DNA of 37,057 nt from Methylobrevis pamukkalensis (lineage in GTDB: Bacteria; Pseudomonadota; Alphaproteobacteria; Rhizobiales; Pleomorphomonadaceae), in contig NZ_MCRJ01000026.1 of assembly GCF_001720135.1 (NCBI RefSeq), forward strand, positions 1 to 37,057, in the 5' to 3' direction. A program made the translations under genes and the position numbers. Shown piece by piece: positions 8,483 through 17,588 of this stretch. The notes below the pieces were generated by a model that saw only the letters and a list, made by a program, of their open reading frames with translations, made no database searches and was not told where the DNA came from. Positions within the stretch are counted from its first letter, which is position 1; every line of letters starts with the position of its first letter.

Positions 8483-8571
8483 GGCTTGCCCTTCCGGGAT
8501 TGCAGCGCATTCGCCCCCGAAACAAGCCCTGCGCGGCAGCGTCCGGAACGCCGCCGCGACGGGCGCATGCC

Positions 8572-8600
8572 TTGACGAAAAATAGTGCATACACATTAGT
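8572..8600 (+). promoter_or_regulatory. Putative promoter of the mutase operon with embedded operator-like site
   Basis: TTGACG (8572-8577) and ATTAGT (8595-8600) are 17 bp apart, 74 bp before the flavoprotein start. The spacer holds AGTGCATACACA (8584-8595), an imperfect inverted repeat of AGTG and CAC(A/T). The importer promoter has the same -35 hexamer and a similar AGTG-N4-CACT site in its spacer. A repressor bound there would block RNA polymerase; the GntR protein encoded at 19238 is the obvious candidate. Confidence 0.45.
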
Positions 8601-8674
8601 AGACACATTGATCGATCTTCGGCAGACTGCCCGCCGGACTGTTGCGACACACTGCAAACAGGGAGTGCGGATCG

Positions 8675-10332
8675 ATGCTCGATCAGGAACCGGCAGAGGC
8701 GGACGCAGCGTCCGCCGTCCGCTTCGACGAGCACTATGACGTCGTCGTGGTCGGCTCGGGCAGTGCCGGCGCCAGCGCGGCGCTGAAGGCCGCGACCGGC
8801 GGCCTCAAGGTCCTGATCCTCGAGAAGACCGACAAGCTCGGCGGCACCAGTGCCATGTCCGGCGCGGGCGCTGGATTCCGGCCAATCACCATGCCGCCGC
8901 CGCCGGCCTTGCCGACAGCCCCGCCGAGGCGCTCGAATACCTGCGCTCGGCCTCGCCGGAAAGCTGGCGCGAGGCCGAGGACAAGCGCTGGCAGGCCTTT
9001 GCCGAGACCGCGCCGCGCATGCTGGCCTTCGTCGAAAGCGCCACACCGCTGAAATTCCGCCTCACCGACGAGCCGGACCCGATGGCCGAGCGCCCCGGCG
9101 GCAAGGCGAAGGGGCGGATGGTGTCACCCGAACCGATCTCGCGCCGCCTGCTCGGTCCGCTGGCAAGGAAGCTGCGCCGCTCCACGCTGCCGCACATCTT
9201 CAGCTATCAGGAGATGCTGTCCGCCGACCCCTATCACACGCCGATCCGCGCCGGCCTGAAGCTGTGGCCGAAGCTCGCCTGGCGTCTGCTGACGGGCATC
9301 CGCGGGCAGGGCAACGCGCTGATGACCGGCCTGCTCAAGGGCTGCCTCGACGCCGGCTGTCGCATCGAGACCGGCGCGCGCGGCCTCGAACTCGTCGCCG
9401 ACGAGGCCGGCGGCGTCACCGGCGTCGTCTTCCAGCAGGGCGCCCGGCGCCGCCGCGTGGCGGCGTCAAGGGGCGTGGTGCTCGCGGCCGGCGGCTTCGA
9501 CTGGAACGAGGCGATGCGCGCCGCGCATTTTCCCGGCCCCTTCGACCGGATCGGCGGCCCGGCCGGCAACGAGGGCGATGCCCATGTGATGGCCGAGGCG
9601 GCCGGCGCGGCGCTGACCCGCATGGACCAGGCCAACGTCTTCCCCTGCCTGCCGACCCGCTACGAGGGCCGGCGCCACGGCCTGCCGATGGTCTTCCAGG
9701 GCGAGCCGCATTCGATCCTCGTCGGCCGCCACGGCCGGCGCTTCGTGTCCGAATGCGACTACAACGTCGGCGAGGAACTCGACCGCCGTGATCCGGAGAC
9801 CGGGGAGGGCATCCACCTGCCGGCCTGGGTGATCGCCGACAGCCGCTTCCCGAAGACCTCGCTGATGTTCCGCTGGTATGCGCGCTACGAGCCGGACTGG
9901 ATCGTCCGGGGCCACACGATCGCCGACCTTGCCGGCCGGATCGGGCTGCCGGCGGCCGAGCTGGAGGCAAGCGTCGCCCGCTTCAACGGCTTCTGCGCGA
10001 AAGGCCACGACGCGGACTTCCAGCGCGGCGAGAGCAAGTGGGAGGCCAAGAAATTCGGCGGCACCGCCGTTCAGCTGAAACCGATCGAGGTCGGCCCCTT
10101 CCTCGCGCTCACCTTCAACCGCTCGATCATAGGCACCAAGGGCGGGGTCGCCACCAACGAGAAGGGCCAGGCCCTGCGCCCCGACGGCAGCGTCGTCGCC
10201 GGGCTCTACGCCGCCGGCCTGACCATGGCCAATCCGATCGGCACCCGGGCGCTTGGCGCGGGAACCACCATCGGCCCCAACCTGACCTGGGGCTTCATCG
10301 CGGCCGAGACCCTGCTCAAGGACAACCGCTGA
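8675..10332 (+). CDS. FAD-dependent oxidoreductase, fumarate reductase/ketosteroid dehydrogenase-like (one apparent frameshift)
   Basis: The N-terminus has an FAD Rossmann fingerprint (DVVVVGSGSAGASAAL, residues ~22-37, then ILEKTDKLGGTSAMSGAG). The C-terminus has the family's second FAD segment (GLYAAGLTMANPIGTRALGAG followed by TTIGPNLTWGF). This places it with flavoproteins that insert or reduce C=C bonds next to a carbonyl. The frame breaks near 8870, where GCC TGG ATT reads GCTGGATT; adding one C restores AWIPANHHAAAAGL and 552 residues. ATG 8675 follows GGGAG. It is the first gene of the operon with E1/E2 and the mutase-like gene, so it may desaturate or reduce a pathway acyl intermediate. 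Substrate unknown. Confidence 0.85.
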
Positions 10333-10361
10333 CCGCCGCCACCGCCTTGCGAAAGACGCCC

Positions 10362-11351
10362 ATGCCGGACCCAAGCCTCGCCAACGCGCCCTCGATCGAG
10401 GAGCATCTGGAAATCTTCCGCAAGATGGTGGTCGTGCGCCGCCTCGAGGAGGCCCTGCGCGAGATGCACCGCCAGGGCAAGACCCGCGGGCCGATCCACT
10501 GCTGCGACGGGCAGGAGGCGGTGGGCGTTGCCGCCACCGCCATGCTGCGGCCGACCGATCTTCTGACCAGCACCCACCGCGGCCACGCCAACTATGTCGG
10601 CAAGGGGCTCTCCACCCGCGCCATCGTCGCCGAGATCTTCGGCCGCGCCACCGGCTGCTGCGGCGGCCGAGCCGGGCACATGCTGGTCGCCGACATCGAC
10701 CACGGCCTGATCGGCGGCAACGCCATCGTCGGCGCCGGCATTCCCGCCGCCACCGGCATGGCGGCGGCGATCCAGCTGAAGAAGCTCGACGACGTTGCCA
10801 TGTGCATCTTCGGCGACGGCGCGGCCCAGACCGGCATCTGCCACGAGGCGATGAACATCGCCGCCCTGTGGGCGCTGCCGGTCGTGTTCGTGCTGGAGCA
10901 CAACGCCTATGGCCTCACCGTTGCGGCCGAGAAGCAGTCGTCGATCGAGACCCTGTCGGTGCGCGCCGCCGGCTACGGCATGCCGGGCGTCACCATCGAC
11001 GGCAACGACGCCGTGGTCGTCTACCGCACGATCGCCGATGCGGTCGCCCGGGCGCGGCGCGGCGAGGGGCCGAGCCTCGTCGAATGCCGCACCTACCGGA
11101 TGACCGGCTTTTCCACGAGCGACATGGGCGGCTACCAGAGCGCCGACGAGATGGCGGCCTGGGCGGACAAGGATCCGATCCGCCGCACCTGGGACGTGCT
11201 CGCCGCCGAAGTCGGCGCCGCCCGGCTCGACGCGCTGACCGCCGAGGCCGAGGCCGAGGTGCGCGACGCCTTCGAGACCGCGTTGTCCGATCCCTTCCCG
11301 GTCTTCGAGCCCCATCCCGCCAGCAATCCGCATTCGGTGGCCCTGTCATGA
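10362..11351 (+). CDS. Thiamine-diphosphate dehydrogenase E1 component, alpha subunit (acetoin/2-oxoacid dehydrogenase type)
   Basis: This 329-residue E1 alpha subunit has the TPP motif, with GDG at 151-153 and Asn181 in VLEHNAYGL, and the HRGH loop near 72-75. With E1 beta it would decarboxylate or cleave its substrate and pass the acyl group to the lipoyl E2. The following E2 is fused to an alpha/beta hydrolase as in acetoin dehydrogenase, so an acetoin- or diketone-like substrate is as possible as a branched-chain 2-oxo acid. The gene is intact, 29 bp after the flavoprotein, and its stop overlaps the E1 beta start (ATGA). No E3 gene lies in the window. Confidence 0.9.
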   Translation: MPDPSLANAPSIEEHLEIFRKMVVVRRLEEALREMHRQGKTRGPIHCCDGQEAVGVAATAMLRPTDLLTSTHRGHANYVGKGLSTRAIVAEIFGRATGCCGGRAGHMLVADIDHGLIGGNAIVGAGIPAATGMAAAIQLKKLDDVAMCIFGDGAAQTGICHEAMNIAALWALPVVFVLEHNAYGLTVAAEKQSSIETLSVRAAGYGMPGVTIDGNDAVVVYRTIADAVARARRGEGPSLVECRTYRMTGFSTSDMGGYQSADEMAAWADKDPIRRTWDVLAAEVGAARLDALTAEAEAEVRDAFETALSDPFPVFEPHPASNPHSVALS

Positions 11352-12322
11352 CCAGCCTGCGCTACGCCGAAGCCCTCAACCGGGCGCTCCGCGAGGAAAT
11401 GACCCGCGATCCGATGGTCTGGCTGTTCGGCGAGGACATCGCCACCTATGGCGGCGTCTTCAAGGTGACCAAGGATCTTCTGGGCGAATTCGGCCCAGGC
11501 CGCGTCCGCGACACGCCGATCAGCGAGCAGACGCTCACCGCCATGGCCGTGACCGCCGCCATGGCCGGCACCCGGCCGGTGCTGGAGATCATGTATGCCG
11601 ATTTCCTGCCGCTCTCGATCGACGCCCTCGTCAACCAGGCCGGCGTCTTCGACTACATCTGGGGCGGGCAGGTCTCGATCCCGATGGTGCTCCGCACGCA
11701 GGGCGGTGGCGGCGCCGGGGCCGGCGCGCAGCATTCCAAGAGCCTCGACGCCTTCGTCGCCCACATTCCCGGCCTGAAGGTGGTGGCACCGGCCACGCCC
11801 GCCGACGCCTACGGCCTGCTGAAGGCGGCGATCCGCGACCCGAACCCGGTGATCGTCCTCGAACACAAGCTGCTCTACAACCTGCGCGGCGAGGTGCCGG
11901 AGGACGGCGGCCTCATCGAGATCGGCCGGGCCCGCACCGCCCGCGAAGGGCGCGACGTCTCGATCTTCGCCACCTCGCGCATGGTGCACCTGTCCCTGGA
12001 GGCGGCCGAGAAGCTGGCGGCCGAAGGCATCGAGGCCGAGGTCATCGACCTGCGCTCGCTGCGCCCGCTCGACGTCGGGGCCATCGTCGCCTCGGTGGCG
12101 AAGACCCACCACGCGGTGGTGGTCAACGAAGGCTGGCGCTTCTGCGGCTATGGCGCGGAACTCTCGGCAACGATCATGGAGCAGGCCTTCGACGATCTCG
12201 ACGCGCCTGTGGAGCGCGTCGGCGCGATGGACGTCGCCATCCCCTACAGCGAGCCGCTGGAAAAGACCGTGCTGCCCGACGTCGAGGCGATCATGGCGGC
12301 CGTGCGCCGGGCGAGGCGGTGA
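11348..12322 (+). CDS. Thiamine-diphosphate dehydrogenase E1 component, beta subunit
   Basis: This 324-residue transketolase-type beta subunit has FGEDIATYGGVFKVT near 27-41, the TPP-activating glutamate in TPISEQTL (Glu60), and QGGGGAGAGAQHSKSLDAF, where the family has the conserved GG-QHS loop. The C-terminal transketolase domain contains EVIDLRSLRPLD. It completes the alpha2beta2 E1 with the preceding gene, which it overlaps by 4 nt. The lipoyl-E2 gene starts 4 bp downstream. The reading frame is intact. The substrate class (acetoin, branched-chain 2-oxo acid or a novel one) cannot be decided from the sequence. Confidence 0.92.
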   Translation: MTSLRYAEALNRALREEMTRDPMVWLFGEDIATYGGVFKVTKDLLGEFGPGRVRDTPISEQTLTAMAVTAAMAGTRPVLEIMYADFLPLSIDALVNQAGVFDYIWGGQVSIPMVLRTQGGGGAGAGAQHSKSLDAFVAHIPGLKVVAPATPADAYGLLKAAIRDPNPVIVLEHKLLYNLRGEVPEDGGLIEIGRARTAREGRDVSIFATSRMVHLSLEAAEKLAAEGIEAEVIDLRSLRPLDVGAIVASVAKTHHAVVVNEGWRFCGYGAELSATIMEQAFDDLDAPVERVGAMDVAIPYSEPLEKTVLPDVEAIMAAVRRARR

Positions 12323-12326
12323 GGCC

Positions 12327-13588
12327 ATGGCGATCGACATCACGCTGAACGGCGCCGGCGGCGAATACATGGAATCGGCGACCGTGGTCGCCTGGGAGGT
12401 TGCACCCGGCGCGTCGGTGAAGCGCGGCGACCTGCTCGTCACCGTCGAGACCGCCAAGGCCGCGACCGAGGTGGAGGCACCCGACGACGGCGTGTTCGCC
12501 GAGATTCTGGCGCCGGTCGGCACGGAAGTCGCCATCGGCACCGTGCTCGGCCGGCTGGCGACGGCCGGGGAGGCGGTGGCCGCGCCGGTTGCCGCCGCGC
12601 CGGCGACGGCAGCACATCTGCCGGTGCAGCTTTCCGAACCCGAGGCCAGCCCCAAGCCCTTCGCCGCCACGGACCGCATCGTCGCCTCGCCGCTCGCCCG
12701 GCGCATCGCGAAGGAAAAGGGCATCGATCTCGCCGCCGTCGCCGGCAGCGGCCCGCGCGGCCGCATCAAGCTGCGCGACCTGCCGGCCGAAGGTGCTTCG
12801 GCCAGCGCCGTGCCGGCCGCATCGGCGCGCCCTGCATCCACGGCAGCGCCTTCCGCCCGGCCCGTGGTCGTCCTCGTTCACGGCTTCGGCGCCGACCGCT
12901 TCGCCTGGCGCTCGGTCAAGCGCCTGCTCGAGGACCGCTTCGACGTCCACACCCCCGAACTTCTCGCCCACGGCGACCGGGGCGGCACGGCAACCGACCT
13001 CGACGAGCTTGCCGCCGCGCTGGAAGCCGACCTTCTCGCCGCAGGCACGATACGGTCCATCTCGTCGGCCATTCGCTCGGCGGCGCCGTCTGCCTCGCCC
13101 TTGCCGAAAGCGGCCGGCTCGACGTGCGCTCGCTCACGCTGATTGCCCCCGCCGGCCTCGGCCCGGAGATCGACGGCGGCTTCCTGCAGGGCTTTCTCGC
13201 CGCAACCACGGCGGACGACCTCGAACCGGTGCTCACCCGGCTGGTCGCCGACCCGGCGGCGCTGCCGCGCGGCTATGTCGCCGCCGTGCTGCGCGAGCGG
13301 CAGACCAAGGATCTCGTCACCGGACAGGCCGCGATGGCCGCCGCCCTGTTCCCCTGGGGCCGTCAGACCGTCGATCTGAGGTCCGCGCTCGGCCACCACG
13401 CCGGGCCGATCCGCCTCGTCTGGGGCGCGGACGACCGGATCATCCCCAGCAGCCATGCCGCCGGCATCCCCGGCCATGTCGGCGTCCATCTTCTTCCCGG
13501 CGTGGGTCACATGCCCAACACCGAGGCGCCGGAGATCCTCGTCCGCATCATCGCCGAGACCGTGCGCTCGGCAGGCGGCGCCGGATGA
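12327..13588 (+). CDS. Lipoyl E2 fused to alpha/beta hydrolase, AcoC-like (one apparent frameshift)
   Basis: Three parts are visible. A lipoyl domain at 1-80 has the lipoylated lysine in VETAKAATEVEAP (Lys44). A peripheral-subunit-binding domain at about 116-150 reads ASPLARRIAKEKGIDLAAV then SGPRGRIKLRDL. After a Pro/Ala linker, an alpha/beta hydrolase has LVHGFGADRFAW, nucleophile VGHSLGG (Ser near 250), WGADDRI and GVGHMPN. Acetoin dehydrogenase E2 (AcoC) has this order instead of the usual CAT domain. The frame breaks near 13047, where one C of a CC pair seems lost before DTVHLVGHSLGG; restored length is 420. It overlaps the next gene by ATGA. The substrate need not be acetoin. Confidence 0.85.
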
Positions 13589-15376
13589 CCGCCGCCGTGC
13601 GCCTGGGCTCTGTGCTCGATCCGATCCGGCGCGATCCTGTGCTCGGCGGCGTACAGCTTGGCGGGCGCGAGCTTCTGGCCCGTGGCCGGGCGCTGGCCCG
13701 GTCGGTGACGGTCGGCCCGAACCCGTTCCTCGATCTTCACGGCGTCGCCTCGGAGCTTGCCTTCAAGCGCCGGACCATGGCGGAAGGCCGGATCGCCTTC
13801 CACGCCCAGATCGGCTACCGCAGCCTCGACGACAGTCGCCGCGCCTATGCCGAGGTCCACGACCGGCTGGCGGCGACGGGGGCGGCGCCGGACCGCTACG
13901 GCATCTGCCTCGACTGGAGCATGGGCTTTGCCCGCGCCGACCGGCCCGGCCGGCCGCGCGGCACGGGCCTGATCCTCGACCGGCCGGAGGATTTTGCCGC
14001 GCTCACCGCCATGGCGCCGGTCGCGCCGCATTTCGGCGACTTCGTGCTCGGCATGCCGGCGGCGGTGGAGAACACGTCCGCCGCGATCGCCGCCGGGTCC
14101 ACCACCATCGGCAATCTCGCCCAGTATTTCACCTTCCGCCTGCCGGGCTTTTCCGACGATGTCGCCACTACGGCGGCGACCGTGGAGGCGCTGGGGCTGA
14201 TCGCCGGGCAGGACCGGGAGATGCTGGTCCATTCCAACCTCGACGACGGCTATGCCGCCTGGTTCGAGGACATGGCCTCCGCGCTCGGCTTTGCCATGGT
14301 CGAGCGCTGGATCGTCGAGGACCTGATCGGCGTGCCGCTCGGCCACTGTTTCGGCCACACCTATTCCGACCCGGTCAAGCGCTTCGCCTTCCATGTGGCG
14401 CTCGCCGAGGTCTGCCCGACGCCCGGCACCATGCTCTACGGCAACACCACGATCTACGGCGCCGATCCGGCCCGCAACTTCGGGGCGATGGCCAGCTACG
14501 GCCTCGTCGATCTGGCCGCCTGATGCGGCGCCACACCGGCCATGCGGTCACGCCGATCCCGGTCGCCGAGGCCACCCGCATTCCGCGCCCGGCGAGATCG
14601 TCGAGGCGCATCTGGCGATGCGCGGCCTGCTCGACCGGATGCCCGATCTTGCTCCGCTGATGTCCGCCGCTCCGGCCGAGACGATGGCGGCCGGGCTCGT
14701 CGCCCGTGGCCGGCGCTTTGCCGAACGGCTGCGGGACGGCCTCGCCGAAGCCGGCTACGACATGGGTGATCCGGCCGAACTGCTGCTTGCGCTGCGGCGG
14801 ATCGGCCCGGCCGCGCTGGAGGCGATCTTCGCCGAACCGGCGGACACAAGGGACATCGTCGCCAGCCCCTTCGTCGACGAGATCGAGGATCTTGCCCGCC
14901 GCGCGCTTGCCGCCAGCGATCCGGCGGCGGTGACGGCGGTGGGCCGCAAGCGCCCCCGCGTGGTCGTTGCCACCACCGACGTGCATTTCTACGGCAAGCG
15001 GCTGATCGACACCGTGCTCGGCCGCATCGGCGCCGAGGTGATCGACGGAGGCGTCAGCGCCGACCCGGAAACGCTGGCGGAGATCGCCGCCCGCAGCGGC
15101 GCGGCGGCGCTGGCACTCTCCACCTACAACGGCATCGCCCTCGATTTCGCCCGCAGCCTGCGCGCGGCGCTCGCCCGCCGCGGGGTGGCGCCGCGGCTCT
15201 TCATCGGCGGGCGGCTCAACCAGATCATGGACGACACCGGCGGCTCGATGCCGGTCGATGTGACCGCCGAACTCGCCCAGTTCGGCGTCACGCCCTGCGC
15301 CGACGTCGAGACCTTCGTCCGCCTGCTCGCCGACCTCGATCCAGCTAACCGGGACCCACAGGAGATGCCGTCATGA
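13585..15376 (+). CDS. Cobalamin-binding, glutamate-mutase-like protein (barrel + B12 domain; frameshifts)
   Basis: The C-terminal ~130 residues form a B12-binding domain. RKRPRVVVATTDVHFYGKRL contains DxHxxG (DVHFYG, histidine near residue 467), the base-off/His-on cobalamin signature, followed by GAEVIDGGVSADPETLAE and ALSTYNGIALDF. The ~450 residues before it look like a TIM-barrel catalytic part of glutamate-mutase size (FDLHGV-like start, STTIGNLAQYFTFRLPGF, YGNTTIYGADPARNFG). The frame shifts near 14520 (loss of C would join DLAA to LMRRHTGHAVTPIPVAEATR) and near 14590 (CCC to CC before GEIVEAHL). Restored, it is 597 residues. Alternatively TGATG at 14521-14525 is a true boundary and barrel and B12 parts are separate genes. 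The B12 domain is firm; the mutase reaction is inferred. Confidence 0.7.
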
Positions 15377-15693
15377 TCTTCGACCACCGCACCTACACCG
15401 CCGTGCCGAACAAGCTCCAGACTTTCCTCGATCTTTACGAGAAGGAGGGCCTGCCGATGCAGCGCCACTATCTCGGCGAGCCCTTCGGCTTCTTCCAGAG
15501 CCACATCGGCGACCTGTTCCGCACCGTCCACCTGTGGAAGTTCGACAGCCTTGCCGACCGCGAGGCCCGCCGCGGCGCCATGGAGGCCGATCCGAACTGG
15601 ACCGCCTACCGCCAGCGCGTGGTCGAGGCCAGCGTGCTGACCGACATGCGCAACCAGATCCTGAAGCCGGTGTCCTTCTTCGAGGTGAAATGA
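15373..15693 (+). CDS. NIPSNAP-family protein
   Basis: This 106-residue alpha/beta ferredoxin-like protein has the NIPSNAP pattern: MIFDHRTYTAVPNKLQTFL at the start, GFFQSHIGDLFRTVHLW in the middle, and FDSLADREARRGAM with WTAYRQRV toward the end. Family members are small dimeric proteins, often in catabolic operons, with no agreed reaction; some related dimeric barrels are enzymes or carry unstable intermediates. It overlaps the mutase-like gene by ATGA and the next gene by ATGA, so it is made with them. A helper or isomerase-like role in the pathway is a guess. Confidence 0.82.
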   Translation: MIFDHRTYTAVPNKLQTFLDLYEKEGLPMQRHYLGEPFGFFQSHIGDLFRTVHLWKFDSLADREARRGAMEADPNWTAYRQRVVEASVLTDMRNQILKPVSFFEVK

Positions 15694-16607
15694 CCGCGTC
15701 GTCCGCCACCCCGCAGACCCTGCGGCTCGATTTCGTCTGCGGCGACCTCCGGCTGGAGGTCGCCTGCGAGCCGGCCCGCGCGCCCCGCACCTTCGCGGCG
15801 CTCGGCGCAACGCTGCCGCTCGACGTCGACCTCCACTGCCCGAAGATCGCCGGCAGCCACATCTACTGGCACGCCCCGTTTCTCGCCGACGTGGAGGGGG
15901 CGATCGACGTGATGGATGCGGCGCCCGGCGCCTTCATCTACTGGCCGGAACGCCAGTTCCTCGAACTCGTCTACGCCCCGCTCCAGGCCGAGACCGCCGC
16001 CGTCACCTGGCTCGGCCATGCGGTCGGCGACATCGCCGGGCTGAAGGCGCTGGGCGAGGGCCTGCGTCGCAGCCATGGCCGCCGCCGCACGACGGCCCGG
16101 TTGTCCGCGCCCGAATTTGCCCCGACGACGCCCGCCGAGAAGCCCGGCGTGCCGACGGAGATCGTGGCCACGCGCAAGGCGCTTTGGGCGCGGCGGCCGG
16201 CCGACATCGCCGGCCTGCTCGCCTCCCGCGCGCTGATGCATCCGGCCGGGCCGCTGTTCATGGCCGAGTCCGAGGCGCGCATCCTTCACGAATTCCTCTG
16301 GCGCCTGCGGGGCCGGGAGCAGGGGGCGGGCCGGTTTGCGGCGAACATCGCCGCGCTGAAGGCCGCCGACCGGCTGGAGGGCTTCTGCCATCTCGGTCTC
16401 TGCGGCGGTGCGGTGCGCCGGCTGGCCGCCGCCTTCCTCGACACGTCGATCCCGTTTGCGCCGCTGCTCGAGGAGGCGGTGCTCACCGCCGGGCGGATCG
16501 CCGCCAGCCTCGACCTCGAAATTCCCTGGCACGACGTCAACGTGGCGACGCGCAACGCGCTCGACGCCCGCGACGGGCAGGATGCCGCCGTGGAGATCGT
16601 GACATGA
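15690..16607 (+). CDS. DUF3830-like N-terminal domain fused to an unrecognised C-terminal domain
   Basis: The 305-residue protein begins with a region of about 120 residues that resembles DUF3830, a cyclophilin-like fold (LRLDFVCGDLRLEVACE, APRTFAALGATLPLDVDLHC, PGAFIYWPERQFLELVY). After a linker near residue 140-155, the remaining ~150 residues (GVPTEIVATRKALWARRPAD onward) match nothing I recognise. That part has a Gly-Cys-rich turn HLGLCGGAVRRLAAAF and ends with DVNVATRNALDARDGQDAA. Stand-alone DUF3830 proteins are much shorter. It sits between the NIPSNAP and dehydrogenase genes with 4-nt overlaps on both sides, so it belongs to the pathway. I assign no function. Confidence 0.55.
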   Translation: MTASSATPQTLRLDFVCGDLRLEVACEPARAPRTFAALGATLPLDVDLHCPKIAGSHIYWHAPFLADVEGAIDVMDAAPGAFIYWPERQFLELVYAPLQAETAAVTWLGHAVGDIAGLKALGEGLRRSHGRRRTTARLSAPEFAPTTPAEKPGVPTEIVATRKALWARRPADIAGLLASRALMHPAGPLFMAESEARILHEFLWRLRGREQGAGRFAANIAALKAADRLEGFCHLGLCGGAVRRLAAAFLDTSIPFAPLLEEAVLTAGRIAASLDLEIPWHDVNVATRNALDARDGQDAAVEIVT

Positions 16608-17550
16608 CCGAGACGCCCGCGAATTCCCGTCCGATCCGCACCGTCGGCGTCGTCGCCTTGGCACCATCGGCGCGCGCTGGGCGGTGTATTTCGCCGCCGC
16701 CGGCCTCGACGTGGTGGTCCACGACCCGCATCCCGCGCGCTGGGACGCCTTCCTTGCCGAGCGGGCGGGGCTGGAGGCGGAGGTCGCGGCGCTGCGGGCC
16801 GGCGGGGCGGCAACGCTGGCCGGATCGATCACCTGCGCACCGGACATCGAGGACCTTGCCCCCGCCGACTTCGTGCAGGAATGCGCGCCGGAACGGATCG
16901 AGCTGAAGCGGGACCTGCTGCCGCGGATCGAGGCGGCGGTCGGCGACGACGTGGTGATCGCCTCGTCCTCCTCGGCGCTGCTGGTCACGGAGATGCAGGC
17001 CGCATGCACCCGTCCGGAGCGGATCGTGCTCGGCCATCCGTTCAATCCGGCGCATCTGATGCCGCTGGTCGAGGTGGTTGGCGGCGAGGGCACGGCGCCC
17101 TGGGCCGTCACCGCCGCCCGCGACTTCTATGACGTGATCGGCAAGAAGCCGGTGGTGCTGTCGCGCGAGATCACCGGCCATCTCGCCCTGCGGCTGATGG
17201 GGGCGATGTGGCGCGAGGCGATCGCGCTGGTCGCCTCGGGCGTGGCCACGGCGGAAGATGTCGACCGCGCCTTCCAGTATGGTCCCGGCCCGAAGTGGCT
17301 GCTGCAGGGCGCCTTCATTTCCAATGCGCTGAATGCTGCCGGCATGGCCGAGTTCCTCGATCGCTACGGCCCGACCTACGAGGCGATCTGGGACGACCTG
17401 ATGACTGCCTCGCTCGACGCACCGACCAGGGCCGCGGTGGTGGCGGGCACGGAGGCGGCGATGGCCGGGCGCAGCGTCGAGACGCTGAAGGCCGAGCGCG
17501 AGGCGGGCCTCGTCCCACTTCTGGCGCTGATGGACAGACAGGGCGCCTGA
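16604..17550 (+). CDS. 3-hydroxyacyl-CoA/carnitine/L-gulonate-type 3-dehydrogenase (one apparent frameshift)
   Basis: The protein oxidises a 3-hydroxy acid or its CoA ester with NAD+. It has a Rossmann loop GLGTIGARW (18-26), DFVQECAPERIELKRDL, the catalytic region SSSSALLVTEM with GHPFNPAHLMPLVEVVGG (His near 145, Glu near 155), and a dehydrogenase C-terminal domain (GVATAEDVDRAFQYGPGPKW). The latter resembles carnitine and L-gulonate 3-dehydrogenases more than FadB. The frame breaks near 16655, where GTCGGCCTT reads GTCGCCTT; adding one G restores VGVVGLGTIG and 315 residues. It starts in the ATGA overlap with the DUF3830-like gene. It may act on the product of the mutase-like step. Confidence 0.85.
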
Positions 17551-17588
17551 ATCGCGCCCGAGCGGCACGATGAACGGCATCGGAGAGC

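Noticed and set aside
11132-12841. 569-codon open frame on the minus strand across E1 beta and E2
   Set aside because: It lies antisense to well-supported E1/E2 genes and consists of low-complexity Arg/Ala/Asp/Gly-rich sequence typical of GC-rich shadow frames.
14523-15376. A separate gene starting at ATG 14523 for a stand-alone B12 protein
   Set aside because: The TGATG junction is possible, but the sequence after it (RRHTGHAVTPIPVAEATR) reads as continuing barrel rather than a new N-terminus, and a second frameshift follows within 70 bp, so I annotate one gene and keep this as an alternative.
15606-17111. 501-codon minus-strand open frame across the DUF3830-like and dehydrogenase genes
   Set aside because: It is antisense to real genes, without recognisable motifs or ribosome site.
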